From positions 1 to 41,480 of IMG/VR virus record IMGVR_UViG_3300018420_002746: DNA of 41,480 nt; one strand, given 5' to 3'. The notes beneath the pieces are model-generated. The model saw only the letters and a list, made by a program, of their open reading frames with translations. It had not been told where the DNA came from and did not search any database. Positions within the stretch are counted from its first letter, which is position 1, and every line of letters starts with the position of its first letter. The position numbers and the translations under genes were made by a program. Origin of the DNA: a virus. Positions 25,409 to 33,408 of this stretch are shown one piece after another.

Positions 25409-25575
25409 TGAAGATAAGAGAAGTTATTACAGAGGCTGACGTAGAATACAGTTCTACAAAGCCCGGGAAACGTATGCACAAGATTGGTGATATATATGGT
25501 AAAAAGAATACCGATCTGCCCACCGCTAAATATAAAGATAATAGAAACGATAAACAAAAAGGAATATTTAAATGA
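25408..25575 (+). CDS. 55-residue protein with capsid-targeting leader
   Basis: Encodes 55 residues, starting on the last base of the previous stop codon and overlapping the lipoprotein start at 25572 (ATGA). It opens 'MKIREVITEADVEY', a clear (I/L)xE leader with cleavage predicted after residue 9. The remaining 46 residues are very basic (many Lys and Arg), like T4 internal proteins that bind packaged DNA. The continuous couplings on both sides support it as a real gene. Role is inferred. Confidence 0.72.
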   Translation: MKIREVITEADVEYSSTKPGKRMHKIGDIYGKKNTDLPTAKYKDNRNDKQKGIFK

Positions 25576-26057
25576 AAAAAATAGTATTTGGAGTAGTCGC
25601 AGTTGTAGTAATTTTACTTGCATTTGCAGGCTGCCAAGAAAAAAGACTCGGTAGTGATCCAGTCACATTAGCATTACAAGTTACTAACAAAGGAGATCAA
25701 TCATTCCAATGTAAGCAAACTTGGGGTGTCGATAAAAAAGATGTTACTACTGATGTTGCTGTAGGACAAACTGTAAACTTACAGTCTAATACACATTCAC
25801 CATCAGGATCAGTACTTACATGTTACATTACTCCGCCGACATCAGTAAAAGACCCTAATCCAGGTAATGGTAACTTTCAAATGAGTTATGGCTACTGGAG
25901 TGGCTCAGCACACGTAACATGTGATAACGATTGTAACAAAGGTTATCCTACTGCATCAGTTCATTACACAGGTAATAATTGGAAATATACAGCAACTTTT
26001 GCAAAACCACAATCAGAACCTTACAACTCTGTTGTAATCACTACCGGCGATCTCTAA
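25572..26057 (+). CDS. Putative lipoprotein
   Basis: Encodes 161 residues. A Lys-Lys N-terminus and a hydrophobic stretch (4-19) lead to 'AFAGC' with Cys21 as the lipidated residue; Phe at -3 is unusual for a lipobox. The mature domain has several Cys ('FQCKQTW', 'LTCYI', 'VTCDNDC'), consistent with disulfides in the periplasm, and many Thr/Ser/Asn. Phage lipoproteins often block a receptor against superinfection; that is a possibility here, not shown. Confidence 0.78.
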   Translation: MKKIVFGVVAVVVILLAFAGCQEKRLGSDPVTLALQVTNKGDQSFQCKQTWGVDKKDVTTDVAVGQTVNLQSNTHSPSGSVLTCYITPPTSVKDPNPGNGNFQMSYGYWSGSAHVTCDNDCNKGYPTASVHYTGNNWKYTATFAKPQSEPYNSVVITTGDL

Positions 26058-26058
26058 T

Positions 26059-26628
26059 ATGAAATCAAGGGACTTCAGAAAACTGAACGAGAGCATTGAT
26101 TTTTCAGTGACGAAGTCCTATGTGGATGACAGAGGCAAAACCGTACATGATATGAGTCACTTTGGTGAACGCAAAGATGTAGATTGTTGGGTTTGTGATG
26201 GTACAGGTAAAGACAAATATTACGATGAAGCGGACTGTGATTATTGCGAGGGTAAAGGACAAAGACTTGAGTTTGTAAGTGATGCTCCTGAAATGAATGT
26301 CAGTAATTCTAATGCATTTAAAATCATTGATATGTTAGGATTAGAAAAAGTTGCAGGACATGTAGATAATAAAGATTTGCCTGCTGTCATGCGTAGACTT
26401 ATACAATTAAAAAATGCAGACACATCACAATATACTGAGCCAGGTTCAATGACAGGCGGTAAGATAGGTGCGTATAAAGACAAAGACGGTATGGATAGAA
26501 TAGGAAAAACAGGTATAACTATGTACCACGGTGGCACTAGTGACAGACAAATAAATCAGTACATCGATCAATTAATAAAAATAGTTAAATTTGCCCAAGA
26601 CAATGACGCCGACTTCGGTTGGGGATAG
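26059..26628 (+). CDS. Protein with DnaJ-type CxxCxGxG zinc motif and targeting leader
   Basis: Encodes 189 residues. It opens 'MKSRDFRKLNES', an LxE leader. Residues 43-67 carry two CxxCxGxG repeats ('CWVCDGTG', 'CDYCEGKG'; Cys 43, 46, 60, 63), half of the zinc-binding domain of DnaJ. The rest is helical with no enzyme motif and ends 'DADFGWG'. The phage's own DnaJ lacks this zinc domain, so this separate module is notable. Zinc binding follows from the motif; partner unknown. Confidence 0.75.
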   Translation: MKSRDFRKLNESIDFSVTKSYVDDRGKTVHDMSHFGERKDVDCWVCDGTGKDKYYDEADCDYCEGKGQRLEFVSDAPEMNVSNSNAFKIIDMLGLEKVAGHVDNKDLPAVMRRLIQLKNADTSQYTEPGSMTGGKIGAYKDKDGMDRIGKTGITMYHGGTSDRQINQYIDQLIKIVKFAQDNDADFGWG

Positions 26629-26631
26629 TCA

Positions 26632-27102
26632 ATGAAAATAAAAATCGTACCAACTGAACCTCGTTGCGGTGATTGTACAATGTGTTGTCAAACTGTAGGG
26701 TTTACAGGAGATTGGAAGATTACTGATCTTTACAACGAAGCAGAAAAATTTGATATTGATTTCGGACCCTGGGAAACTTGCAATAAACTATGCGACACCG
26801 GGTGTTCTATACAAGAAAATAAACCTAGAGTCTGTAAAGAATTCTTTTGTCAATTTATAGAACGCAACCTTTCAGAAAAACACCATCCTAAAAATACAGG
26901 GTTTGTAACGTTTAGAGACGGTTTACCCTTAAACAGTCGAATTGTCATACACTCTAATGATAAAGAATTACCGCCCGATATTCAATACAAAAACAATAAA
27001 GAATTACTCAACGACATGTTAGATGAAATGCAAGATAAATTAGGACAAGATTGGCTGTTTGCTCAATTAAGTACTAAAAAAGGTAAGATAAGAATACGAT
27101 GA
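26632..27102 (+). CDS. YkgJ-like Cys-cluster protein
   Basis: Encodes 156 residues. The N-terminal 'RCGDCTMCCQ' (Cys 12, 15, 18, 19) followed by 'CNKLCDTGC' and 'VCKEFFCQF' fits the YkgJ/UPF0153 family, which is thought to bind zinc or an iron-sulfur cluster. The C-terminal third is charged. It overlaps the next start by four bases, so it is coupled to the AsnB-like gene. Activity is unknown; a role as accessory to the neighbouring enzymes is inferred. Confidence 0.78.
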   Translation: MKIKIVPTEPRCGDCTMCCQTVGFTGDWKITDLYNEAEKFDIDFGPWETCNKLCDTGCSIQENKPRVCKEFFCQFIERNLSEKHHPKNTGFVTFRDGLPLNSRIVIHSNDKELPPDIQYKNNKELLNDMLDEMQDKLGQDWLFAQLSTKKGKIRIR

Positions 27103-28541
27103 GATTTTTTATCTGCAAGGAAAAATCTAAATTTACAAAAGACTGGAACATAGAAAATTTTGGTGATTGGTATTTTATACGTGAAAATGATGTTGAATTA
27201 TTTGAAGGAGAAAATTTTATTGTATTACATTCCGGTTATTTAATTGACGATGACATAGATGAAGTTTGTAAAAACTTTAGTTTTAAAAAAACCAATGGAA
27301 ATTTCTTTGCAATAAAACTCACCAAAGACAATTATGAATTAGCATTAGATTATTTTCAAAACCATAAATTGTTTATCGGTAACAAACACGGTATAGAAAT
27401 TACTAACTATTTGCCCTACATGACAATTAAGCAAGAAGACATTGTTAGAACAAGTGTTAAACCAGATCAATATGAACGTGAACTATCAGAAACAGAACGC
27501 ACTACTTATTATGATAAGATATTTATTTTTGATCCAGGCTATGATTACATACAAGATGCAAAAGATGCATTTGCACAAGAAATTTGGCATGATCAAGCAG
27601 AATTAACCGACTATATACATGGGTGTATGCAACAACACGCAGATATTATTAAAGAAAAATATCCAGTTAGGATGTGTTCTTTGAGTGAAGGATTTGATTC
27701 AGCAGTACAAGGTCAATTTTTTAAAGATGACCGACAATTATTATATATTGTAGAGCCGTGCATTTCAGCAGAAAACCATAAAAAATTTATAAAATTAGCA
27801 CAAGAACAGTTTCCTAATACGCATGTTATGGAATATGAAACACAATATAACAGACAGCATTGCCTAGATCACTTGACGGATTCTTCATGTCGTTGGCAAT
27901 CTGTACTGCCAACACTGATGCAAGTAAAAATGCAAGACATTAAACCTGATATTATCATGTACGGCAGTAATGGTAACGAGATGTTTTGTAGAGATTTAAT
28001 ACCTCATATGTTATTTTTGTGTTTACAGTATTATAACACTGATAAAATTAAAATGAAAGAAGATTTTTTAGCAGATATACGAAACAAAAATAATCTATAT
28101 GGCTCTACATATTCAATATTAAATTCTGAAGAAGAACAGAACTCACACCACGGTTTTACTGCTATTGTTAATAAATTTGTTGACAAATGGTTTGACTCAC
28201 CGAATACACACTATCTATCACATAAAAAATATGAAGAATTTGAAAATGAATTAATAAATCTTACAACTCCTAAATTATATACACGTGTAATTACAGGTAA
28301 TATAAACATTATGGCTTCATCATTATACAGTGATAGAAAGATATTTTATGAATTTTTAAAATCTGATAACAATGTATTAAGTGGTACTGCAATGAACGCA
28401 CCAACACAACGAGCATTGCTAGATAAATATAACTATAAGTTTGTAACACCACGCAATGATGTAGTTTTTGCAGACTACAATGAATTATATACTACATCTT
28501 ATGAAGCCACTATTGACCACGATTTAGAGCAAAACATATGA
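27099..28541 (+). CDS. Asparagine-synthetase-like (AsnB/lactam-synthetase fold) enzyme
   Basis: Encodes 480 residues. The C-terminal synthetase half shows the pyrophosphatase loop as SLSEGFDS (194-201; family SGGxDS) and a second motif 'MYGSNGNEMF' (G289-E294 region), matching the AsnB 'SGDGADELF' block. These enzymes adenylate a carboxylate and join it to an amine. The N-terminal half has a 'GNFFAIKL' like class-2 glutaminase domains, but lacks Cys at position 2, so glutamine hydrolysis is unlikely; it resembles beta-lactam synthetase or lasso-peptide cyclase in that respect. Product unknown. It overlaps genes on both sides. Confidence 0.72.
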   Translation: MRFFICKEKSKFTKDWNIENFGDWYFIRENDVELFEGENFIVLHSGYLIDDDIDEVCKNFSFKKTNGNFFAIKLTKDNYELALDYFQNHKLFIGNKHGIEITNYLPYMTIKQEDIVRTSVKPDQYERELSETERTTYYDKIFIFDPGYDYIQDAKDAFAQEIWHDQAELTDYIHGCMQQHADIIKEKYPVRMCSLSEGFDSAVQGQFFKDDRQLLYIVEPCISAENHKKFIKLAQEQFPNTHVMEYETQYNRQHCLDHLTDSSCRWQSVLPTLMQVKMQDIKPDIIMYGSNGNEMFCRDLIPHMLFLCLQYYNTDKIKMKEDFLADIRNKNNLYGSTYSILNSEEEQNSHHGFTAIVNKFVDKWFDSPNTHYLSHKKYEEFENELINLTTPKLYTRVITGNINIMASSLYSDRKIFYEFLKSDNNVLSGTAMNAPTQRALLDKYNYKFVTPRNDVVFADYNELYTTSYEATIDHDLEQNI

Positions 28542-29161
28542 GAGCAACAGAATTTATAAGTGAAGGATTTGCAGGAATACCTGATTATAAAACAATGCCT
28601 GCTTACAAACTTAAAAAAGCATCTAAAGGTAAACACAAATTCTTTTTGCCTACAGACACTCCTGTCCCTGCAGGTGTATCTGCATTAGACGAATACAATT
28701 TAGATAATGAAAAAGGTTTGGGTGTCGTTCCTAATAATACAGGCGGTCAACCAGACTATTTCGGTATTCGTGTTATGATGAAACCTTCTACATTTCATAA
28801 GTTAGCATTAAGTTTACCAAGAGATATGCGTAGTTCACAATATGAAGATTTAGTTGATAAAGTTCGTAAGGGCGTCCCTATTGCAAGTCCTTTCTTATCT
28901 ATTGTAATACCCGATGAGTGGGAAGAAGGCGATCTATCACAGCCTGCGAAGGTCACAGGGCACGAAGGAAGACACAGAATGTATGCAGTCGATGAAGTAG
29001 ACGGAGACGTTCCAGTTGAAGTACATATATGGGGAAGATTTAAATCTAGTGAAATGCGTAGGCGACATCTCACCGATGAGATGATACAAGAACTAATAAA
29101 TGGACTCGTTGACGAGACCGGAAATAATTACATTCCTAATATCGGCACACTAAAGAACTAA
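28538..29161 (+). CDS. ParB-like protein with capsid-targeting leader
   Basis: Encodes 207 residues. 'MRATEFISEGFAG' is a strong (I/L)xE leader cut predicted after residue 9. Residues 141-147 read GHEGRHR, a ParB/sulfiredoxin-like nucleotide-binding motif, followed by helices and 'WGRFKSSEMRRRHL'. It starts in the ATGA of the AsnB-like gene. As with the 17579 gene, a packaged DNA- or nucleotide-acting protein is suggested; substrate unknown. Confidence 0.72.
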   Translation: MRATEFISEGFAGIPDYKTMPAYKLKKASKGKHKFFLPTDTPVPAGVSALDEYNLDNEKGLGVVPNNTGGQPDYFGIRVMMKPSTFHKLALSLPRDMRSSQYEDLVDKVRKGVPIASPFLSIVIPDEWEEGDLSQPAKVTGHEGRHRMYAVDEVDGDVPVEVHIWGRFKSSEMRRRHLTDEMIQELINGLVDETGNNYIPNIGTLKN

Positions 29162-29162
29162 T

Positions 29163-30806
29163 ATGTCTAAAGGTCACATGATAATCATGGGTGGGTTTAT
29201 CGAACTGCATGACAATATGTTTGAACAAGCCGATGATCTTACAGAATATTGGTGGCCCAGTCTTAAACGAAGTGCAGGTAGTCATCGCATTGCAACTGTA
29301 CTTAGAGAAGAAGGTTATGATGTAGAAGTACTTGATTTTTGGCCTGCTTGGTCTCGTTTACAATTAATACAATTTTTTCAAACACATGTAAGAGAAGATA
29401 CATTGGCAATTGGACTTTCAGTAATGTTTCCGTTCGGAAACATAGCCCGCAAGGGTGTCGGCGCTAAAAAGAAAATCCTAGAAATGCTTCAAACGATAAA
29501 ATTTTTAAAAGAACTATATCCACATGTTAAATTTGTAGGAGGATCGCAAAATTTAGTATCGTTGACAGATTGGGATTTAGATTATTATGTAACTGGGTAT
29601 GCAGAACTTGCAATTAGTGAACTGCTTAAATATTTTAAACGTGAATTTAATACTTTAAAAATAACAGAACGTAAACTAGATCATAAAAAAATAAATGTTA
29701 TAGATTCTTTGCATGATTATCCAGCATATCCTATGCCTACTGCTCATATAAAGTATGAAGAACGAGATTATATAAAACCCACCGAAGTATTGTCTTTAGA
29801 ACTTTCTCGAGGTTGTAAATTTGCTTGTAAGTTTTGTGCGTTTAGTTTATTGGGAGTAAGGGGAGATTATTCTCGGTGTAAGGATAGCCTTAGAGAAGAA
29901 TTGTTAGATAATTATAACAAATGGGGAGTTACAAATTATAATTGCACTGATGAAACAATCAATGATAAACCTGAAAAATTAGCCAAATATGCTGAAGTAA
30001 TTAGAAGTTTACCGTTCCAACCCCATATGGGAGGATTTATGAGAGCGGACTTGTTAGTAGCCAAACCTAGTACATGGCAAGATTTATATGATATGGGTTT
30101 ACGATCACACTATTATGGTTTAGAATCTTTCAATCATGAGGCGGCTAAGTATGTAGGTAAAGGCATGAACCCAGATAAACTAAAAAGTGGGTTACTTGAA
30201 GTACAAAAATGGTTTAAAGACAAAGAAGCAGGGAGAGGAGATTATAATGTCCATACATCAATAATTTTAGGATTACCGGGCGAGACAAAAGAGTCATTCC
30301 TTGAAGGTGCAGACTGGTTAAAGAATAACTTTGGTGGTCATTCATATGGGATATCTGTTTTGTATATGGGAGATTCTACTATGGCTAACTTTCTTTCGCA
30401 TCCTTCAGAGTTTGAGGTTACATGGAGAGAAGGAGATGTATTTAGACAATTATCATTAGAAGACCTAAAAGAATTAGATAAAGCAGATCCGATAAAAGAT
30501 CCTGAAATTAGAACAGAAATATTTGAAAGAAATCAAGTTAAGTGGGAACATGATACTATGAACATTTGGGACGCATATAAAACATTTGACGAAATGATGG
30601 CTGATCCTAATTCATTAAAAAATCATGTCAGTGGACCCGGTCCTTTTTCTTATCACAGATTTCTTACAACAGGTAAATATACAATGCAAGATATTTACGA
30701 TAATACTTACGGAGAAAACGGTTTTGAACAAATAACTGATAGTGATATAAATAGTCATAGAGAATTTCTTAATGATTATATTAATAAAAAATTAGGCAAA
30801 GAGTGA
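29163..30806 (+). CDS. B12-binding-type radical SAM protein
   Basis: Encodes 547 residues. Residues 1-180 look like the Rossmann-type domain found before B12 radical SAM enzymes ('RIATVLREEGYDVEVLDFWPAW', 'KFVGGS', 'YYVTGYAELAI'), though the B12-ligating DxHxxG motif is not evident. The core has CxxxCxxC (Cys 218, 222, 225; 'CKFACKFC') for a 4Fe-4S cluster and 'GLESFNHEAAKYVGKGM' and 'SIILGLPGETKESF', both standard in this superfamily. Such enzymes do methylations, rearrangements or thiolations; the substrate is unknown. It is the last of the operon from 25408. Confidence 0.82.
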   Translation: MSKGHMIIMGGFIELHDNMFEQADDLTEYWWPSLKRSAGSHRIATVLREEGYDVEVLDFWPAWSRLQLIQFFQTHVREDTLAIGLSVMFPFGNIARKGVGAKKKILEMLQTIKFLKELYPHVKFVGGSQNLVSLTDWDLDYYVTGYAELAISELLKYFKREFNTLKITERKLDHKKINVIDSLHDYPAYPMPTAHIKYEERDYIKPTEVLSLELSRGCKFACKFCAFSLLGVRGDYSRCKDSLREELLDNYNKWGVTNYNCTDETINDKPEKLAKYAEVIRSLPFQPHMGGFMRADLLVAKPSTWQDLYDMGLRSHYYGLESFNHEAAKYVGKGMNPDKLKSGLLEVQKWFKDKEAGRGDYNVHTSIILGLPGETKESFLEGADWLKNNFGGHSYGISVLYMGDSTMANFLSHPSEFEVTWREGDVFRQLSLEDLKELDKADPIKDPEIRTEIFERNQVKWEHDTMNIWDAYKTFDEMMADPNSLKNHVSGPGPFSYHRFLTTGKYTMQDIYDNTYGENGFEQITDSDINSHREFLNDYINKKLGKE

Positions 30807-30812
30807 TAAATA
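30805..30812 (+). promoter_or_regulatory. Late-type promoter box overlapping a stop codon
   Basis: GATAAATA begins inside the TGA of the radical SAM gene and ends five bases before the ATG at 30818, predicting a leaderless start of the next gene. Confidence 0.55.
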
Positions 30813-30817
30813 TTAAT

Positions 30818-32077
30818 ATGGACAAGTATAAAAAGACAGCAGGATTAAACTATTTGAGTGAAAACTCATATAAGGGAGACGGTTCTCCTGGCATGGTAAT
30901 GGGTATTGCTAGTGATGCTCGTAGTGATACTAACACATATGAAGGTAAAAAGCCTACGACTAACAGTAAACACAGTACTGAAAGAGAACTAAAGAAATAT
31001 GATCCAGCACATGGTCATACAAAACCAGAAGGGGGAAATCCCCAAGTATGTCCTAGTTGTAAGGGAGAAGGTTGTACATCATGCGGAAACACAGGAGAAG
31101 TCATCAGCAAAAAACGCAATGACCCTAAAGTCGATGAATCATTAGAAGATATTAAAAGATTATCTGGACTAACAGAGTCTGGTTTTACAGGGGTTGAGGA
31201 AATTGATTTATTAAATGACCCAAATGGTGATCGCACACAGAAAGCAATATTAAGGCATCAATTAATGACAGATTATAATATTACTTTTTTACCTATACCT
31301 GGTGATATTGTTGATCATCCTGAGTTAGGCAAAGTAAAAGTTTTAAAAATTATAGGTCTTGATACTTATGGTGGTCCAGCAGAATATGAAATAGAGAATA
31401 GAAACGGTAAATCTTTTCCTATAACTTTTGATGAGTTGACAGATATGATTGGCTTCGGAGAAATAAGTGATGTGCCACAATCAGAAATATCAGAAGATAT
31501 TAAAAGATTATCTGGCTTATCAGAAGCATTTGCTTGGGACGAGATTGACGAAGCAAAACGAAAGGCAAGACATGATGATGACGATGATGAAGAAGAAGAT
31601 GAAAAGCCAGAAGATCCTGAAAAAGATAAAGTCCCGCATATTTTAATGCAACTAAGAAAAGCCCAAGACGTAGACGGCGATCACCCAATTAAGTTTTTAG
31701 ACGGTTCAGAAGTTATTTTACCATTAAAAGATATCAATTTGTTTACAGAAATGTACATGAATGTCAAGCCACAAGACAGAGAAAGATTACAACAAGTGGC
31801 TATTATGAGTAAAGATAAGTTTGATAAACTATTGACGTTCTTCACACCGAAACACGGAAAATTAGAAAAGAGTATCTATGAAGATGAAGAAGCAGGAGAT
31901 ATGATTACAGAAGAACAGTTTGACGAAGCCGCAGGCAAAAAAGATGCTTGTTATCACAAAGTCAAAAGCAGATATAAAGTATGGCCTAGTGCATACGCAT
32001 CTGGTGCTTTAGTTAAGTGTCGTAAAGTAGGTGCATCCAATTGGGGCACTGGCGGAAAGAAAAAGAAGAAAAAATAA
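30818..32077 (+). CDS. Multi-tagged Cys-containing virion-type protein
   Basis: Encodes 419 residues. The start at 30818 (ATG) fits the late box; a GTG at 30803 overlaps the upstream stop and is less likely. It opens 'MDKYKKTAGLNYLSEN' with an LSE site. A CxxC pair occurs at Cys 78, 81, 86, 89 ('CPSCKGEGCTSCGNTG'). Two near-identical tags, 'DIKRLSGLTE' (111-120) and 'DIKRLSGLSE' (227-236), are coded by a 23-base direct repeat. The C-terminus ('DACYHKVKSRYKVWPSAYA') matches a short domain widespread in marine phage structural proteins, then a Lys tail. It may be cut into several pieces in the prohead. Confidence 0.75.
   Translation: MDKYKKTAGLNYLSENSYKGDGSPGMVMGIASDARSDTNTYEGKKPTTNSKHSTERELKKYDPAHGHTKPEGGNPQVCPSCKGEGCTSCGNTGEVISKKRNDPKVDESLEDIKRLSGLTESGFTGVEEIDLLNDPNGDRTQKAILRHQLMTDYNITFLPIPGDIVDHPELGKVKVLKIIGLDTYGGPAEYEIENRNGKSFPITFDELTDMIGFGEISDVPQSEISEDIKRLSGLSEAFAWDEIDEAKRKARHDDDDDEEEDEKPEDPEKDKVPHILMQLRKAQDVDGDHPIKFLDGSEVILPLKDINLFTEMYMNVKPQDRERLQQVAIMSKDKFDKLLTFFTPKHGKLEKSIYEDEEAGDMITEEQFDEAAGKKDACYHKVKSRYKVWPSAYASGALVKCRKVGASNWGTGGKKKKKK
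31145..31515 (+). repeat. Two copies of a 23-base direct repeat coding DIKRLSG tags
   Basis: Identical 23-base segments at 31145-31167 and 31493-31515, 325 bases apart, coding 'EDIKRLSG'. Related but divergent coding sequence occurs at 24885 in the giant gene. Confidence 0.85.
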
Positions 32078-32391
32078 TGCGTATTAATGAAATCTTAACT
32101 GAGTCAATTATCCAAGAAGATTTACGAGCCTGGTTCGGCAAAGGCAAAGACGGTGGTGCCGGAGGCGGTGGTTGGGATAGATACAATACCAAAGGCGAAC
32201 GTGTAGGTAAATGCGGTGATGGTAAAGGCAAAGGCAAACCTAAGTGTTTATCTAAAAGTAAAGCCGCAAGTCTACGTAACTCTGGTGGCAAGAAAGCAAT
32301 TGGAAACGCAGTCAAAAGAAAGAAAAAGAATGACCCTAATAAGAATCGCAGGGGTAAAGCAAAGAACGTAAGCAACAAGCCGAAGAAGTAA
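32077..32391 (+). CDS. Basic DUF5872-like protein with capsid-targeting leader
   Basis: Encodes 104 residues, start sharing a base with the upstream stop (TAATG). It opens 'MRINEILTESII', an LxE leader. The body ('GGGGWDRYNTKGERVGKCG', 'KPKCLSKSKAASLRNSGGKK') matches the short Gly/Lys/Cys domain I know as DUF5872 in phage proteins. Lys and Arg dominate the C-terminal half, as expected for an internal head protein contacting DNA. Function inferred only. Confidence 0.78.
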   Translation: MRINEILTESIIQEDLRAWFGKGKDGGAGGGGWDRYNTKGERVGKCGDGKGKGKPKCLSKSKAASLRNSGGKKAIGNAVKRKKKNDPNKNRRGKAKNVSNKPKK

Positions 32392-32392
32392 G

Positions 32393-32587
32393 ATGAGAGC
32401 ATCTGAAGTTGTCAAGCCATATCATCTTTATGCCGCAACTGTGTTTGTACAGCAACCGGGATACACAGGCAACATGGACTTCACTGTCTCTGCTCAAACA
32501 CATTTTGAAGCAAGACAATTAATGAAAAAGATGTATAATATTCCTGACTATAGAATAGGAAGTTTACGTTTAGTTAAACGAGGTTAA
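32393..32587 (+). CDS. Small hypothetical protein
   Basis: Encodes 64 residues beginning 'MRASEVVKPYHLYAATVFV', two bases after the previous stop. It lacks an (L/I)xE site. Strands followed by the helix 'HFEARQLMKKMY' suggest a small alpha/beta fold seen often in marine T4-like phages. It meets the minus-strand methyltransferase at overlapping stop codons (32584-32587). Function unknown. Confidence 0.68.
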   Translation: MRASEVVKPYHLYAATVFVQQPGYTGNMDFTVSAQTHFEARQLMKKMYNIPDYRIGSLRLVKRG

Positions 32588-33327
32588 GCAGGTTTACTGT
32601 AAACAAAATACTTTCTGTCATTAGCATCTTGTTTGAACGTCTCTAGTTCTAATCCAAACTCTTTAGCAAAGTTGTGAGCAACTTCAAAACTCCACTCAAA
32701 TACTTCTACCCAAGGCCCGTTCTTATGTTGAATACCTGGATTGACTCTAAAGAACATCTTACCACCTTTAGCAAGTAACTTATTACAGTTTGCTAATCTC
32801 ACTCTAATATCTTCAATACTATTAAAGTTAATAGATCCTAATGCTATAATTGCATCAAAGTGTTCATCAACATTTGCATATTCTAAAACATCAACTTGAT
32901 AGTCTGACATATTGTTATAAGGATCAATGCCGATCAAGTTTGGTATACGTTCTTTAAATTGATTGTATCCGCAACCTACATCTAATACTGCTTTAGGATT
33001 AAGTTTTTTAACTTCATCAACTAACTGCCAGCCTGTATAACTATATATTTCTGTCTGTGGCTTCCAAATTTCACCGAAAAACATACTAGAGTATTTGATG
33101 TCTAGTTGATCAACAACAGATTCGATAGTGCCTTCCCATCTAATTTTTGCATCTAAGTCCATTGTTGCTAAAATATCTTCTTTGAACTTATCAAACTTGA
33201 CTGGAGTAATAGCCATTTCTTCAAACGTAGTTTTCTCATTGAGATTAGTTCTGATGTGATCGTATTTAGGTAAGTTCAGTGCCTCATCTAAATTTTCCAT
33301 AACCAAGTTAAAAATTTTGCTATTCAT
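32584..33327 (-). CDS. SAM-dependent methyltransferase
   Basis: Encodes 247 residues. A class I Rossmann methyltransferase core starts at 'AVLDVGCGYNQFK' (motif I), with 'LIGIDPYNN' (acidic motif II), 'FDAIIALGSINF' (motif post I/IV) and 'LLAKGGKMFFRV' (motif V). The N-terminal 100 residues are helical. An AAGGAC site precedes the start, and a late-type palindrome lies at 33356-33371. Substrate (DNA, protein or small molecule) is not evident. It is transcribed divergently from the diiron gene. Confidence 0.85.
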   Translation of the reverse strand: MNSKIFNLVMENLDEALNLPKYDHIRTNLNEKTTFEEMAITPVKFDKFKEDILATMDLDAKIRWEGTIESVVDQLDIKYSSMFFGEIWKPQTEIYSYTGWQLVDEVKKLNPKAVLDVGCGYNQFKERIPNLIGIDPYNNMSDYQVDVLEYANVDEHFDAIIALGSINFNSIEDIRVRLANCNKLLAKGGKMFFRVNPGIQHKNGPWVEVFEWSFEVAHNFAKEFGLELETFKQDANDRKYFVYSKPA

Positions 33328-33355
33328 CGAATTTTTTTGTCCTTACTGTAAATTG

Positions 33356-33371
33356 TATAAATATATTTATA
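33356..33371. promoter_or_regulatory. Palindromic bidirectional late-promoter box
   Basis: A 16-bp perfect palindrome made of TATAAATA (33356-33363) joined head-to-head with its reverse complement (33364-33371). It lies between divergent genes, so each half points a T4 late consensus outward. Confidence 0.6.
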
Positions 33372-33408
33372 ATTTTTATGAAGTGCGTATATTTTTCTCA
33401 ATCCCAGA

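Noticed and set aside
28424-28431. GATAAATA inside the AsnB-like gene
   Set aside because: Intragenic, without a nearby start codon in a real gene; probably coincidental in AT-rich coding sequence.
32013-32402. 129-codon minus-strand frame opposite the basic protein
   Set aside because: Produced by Lys/Gly codons on the other strand; Leu/Phe/Pro-rich translation without plausible gene signals.
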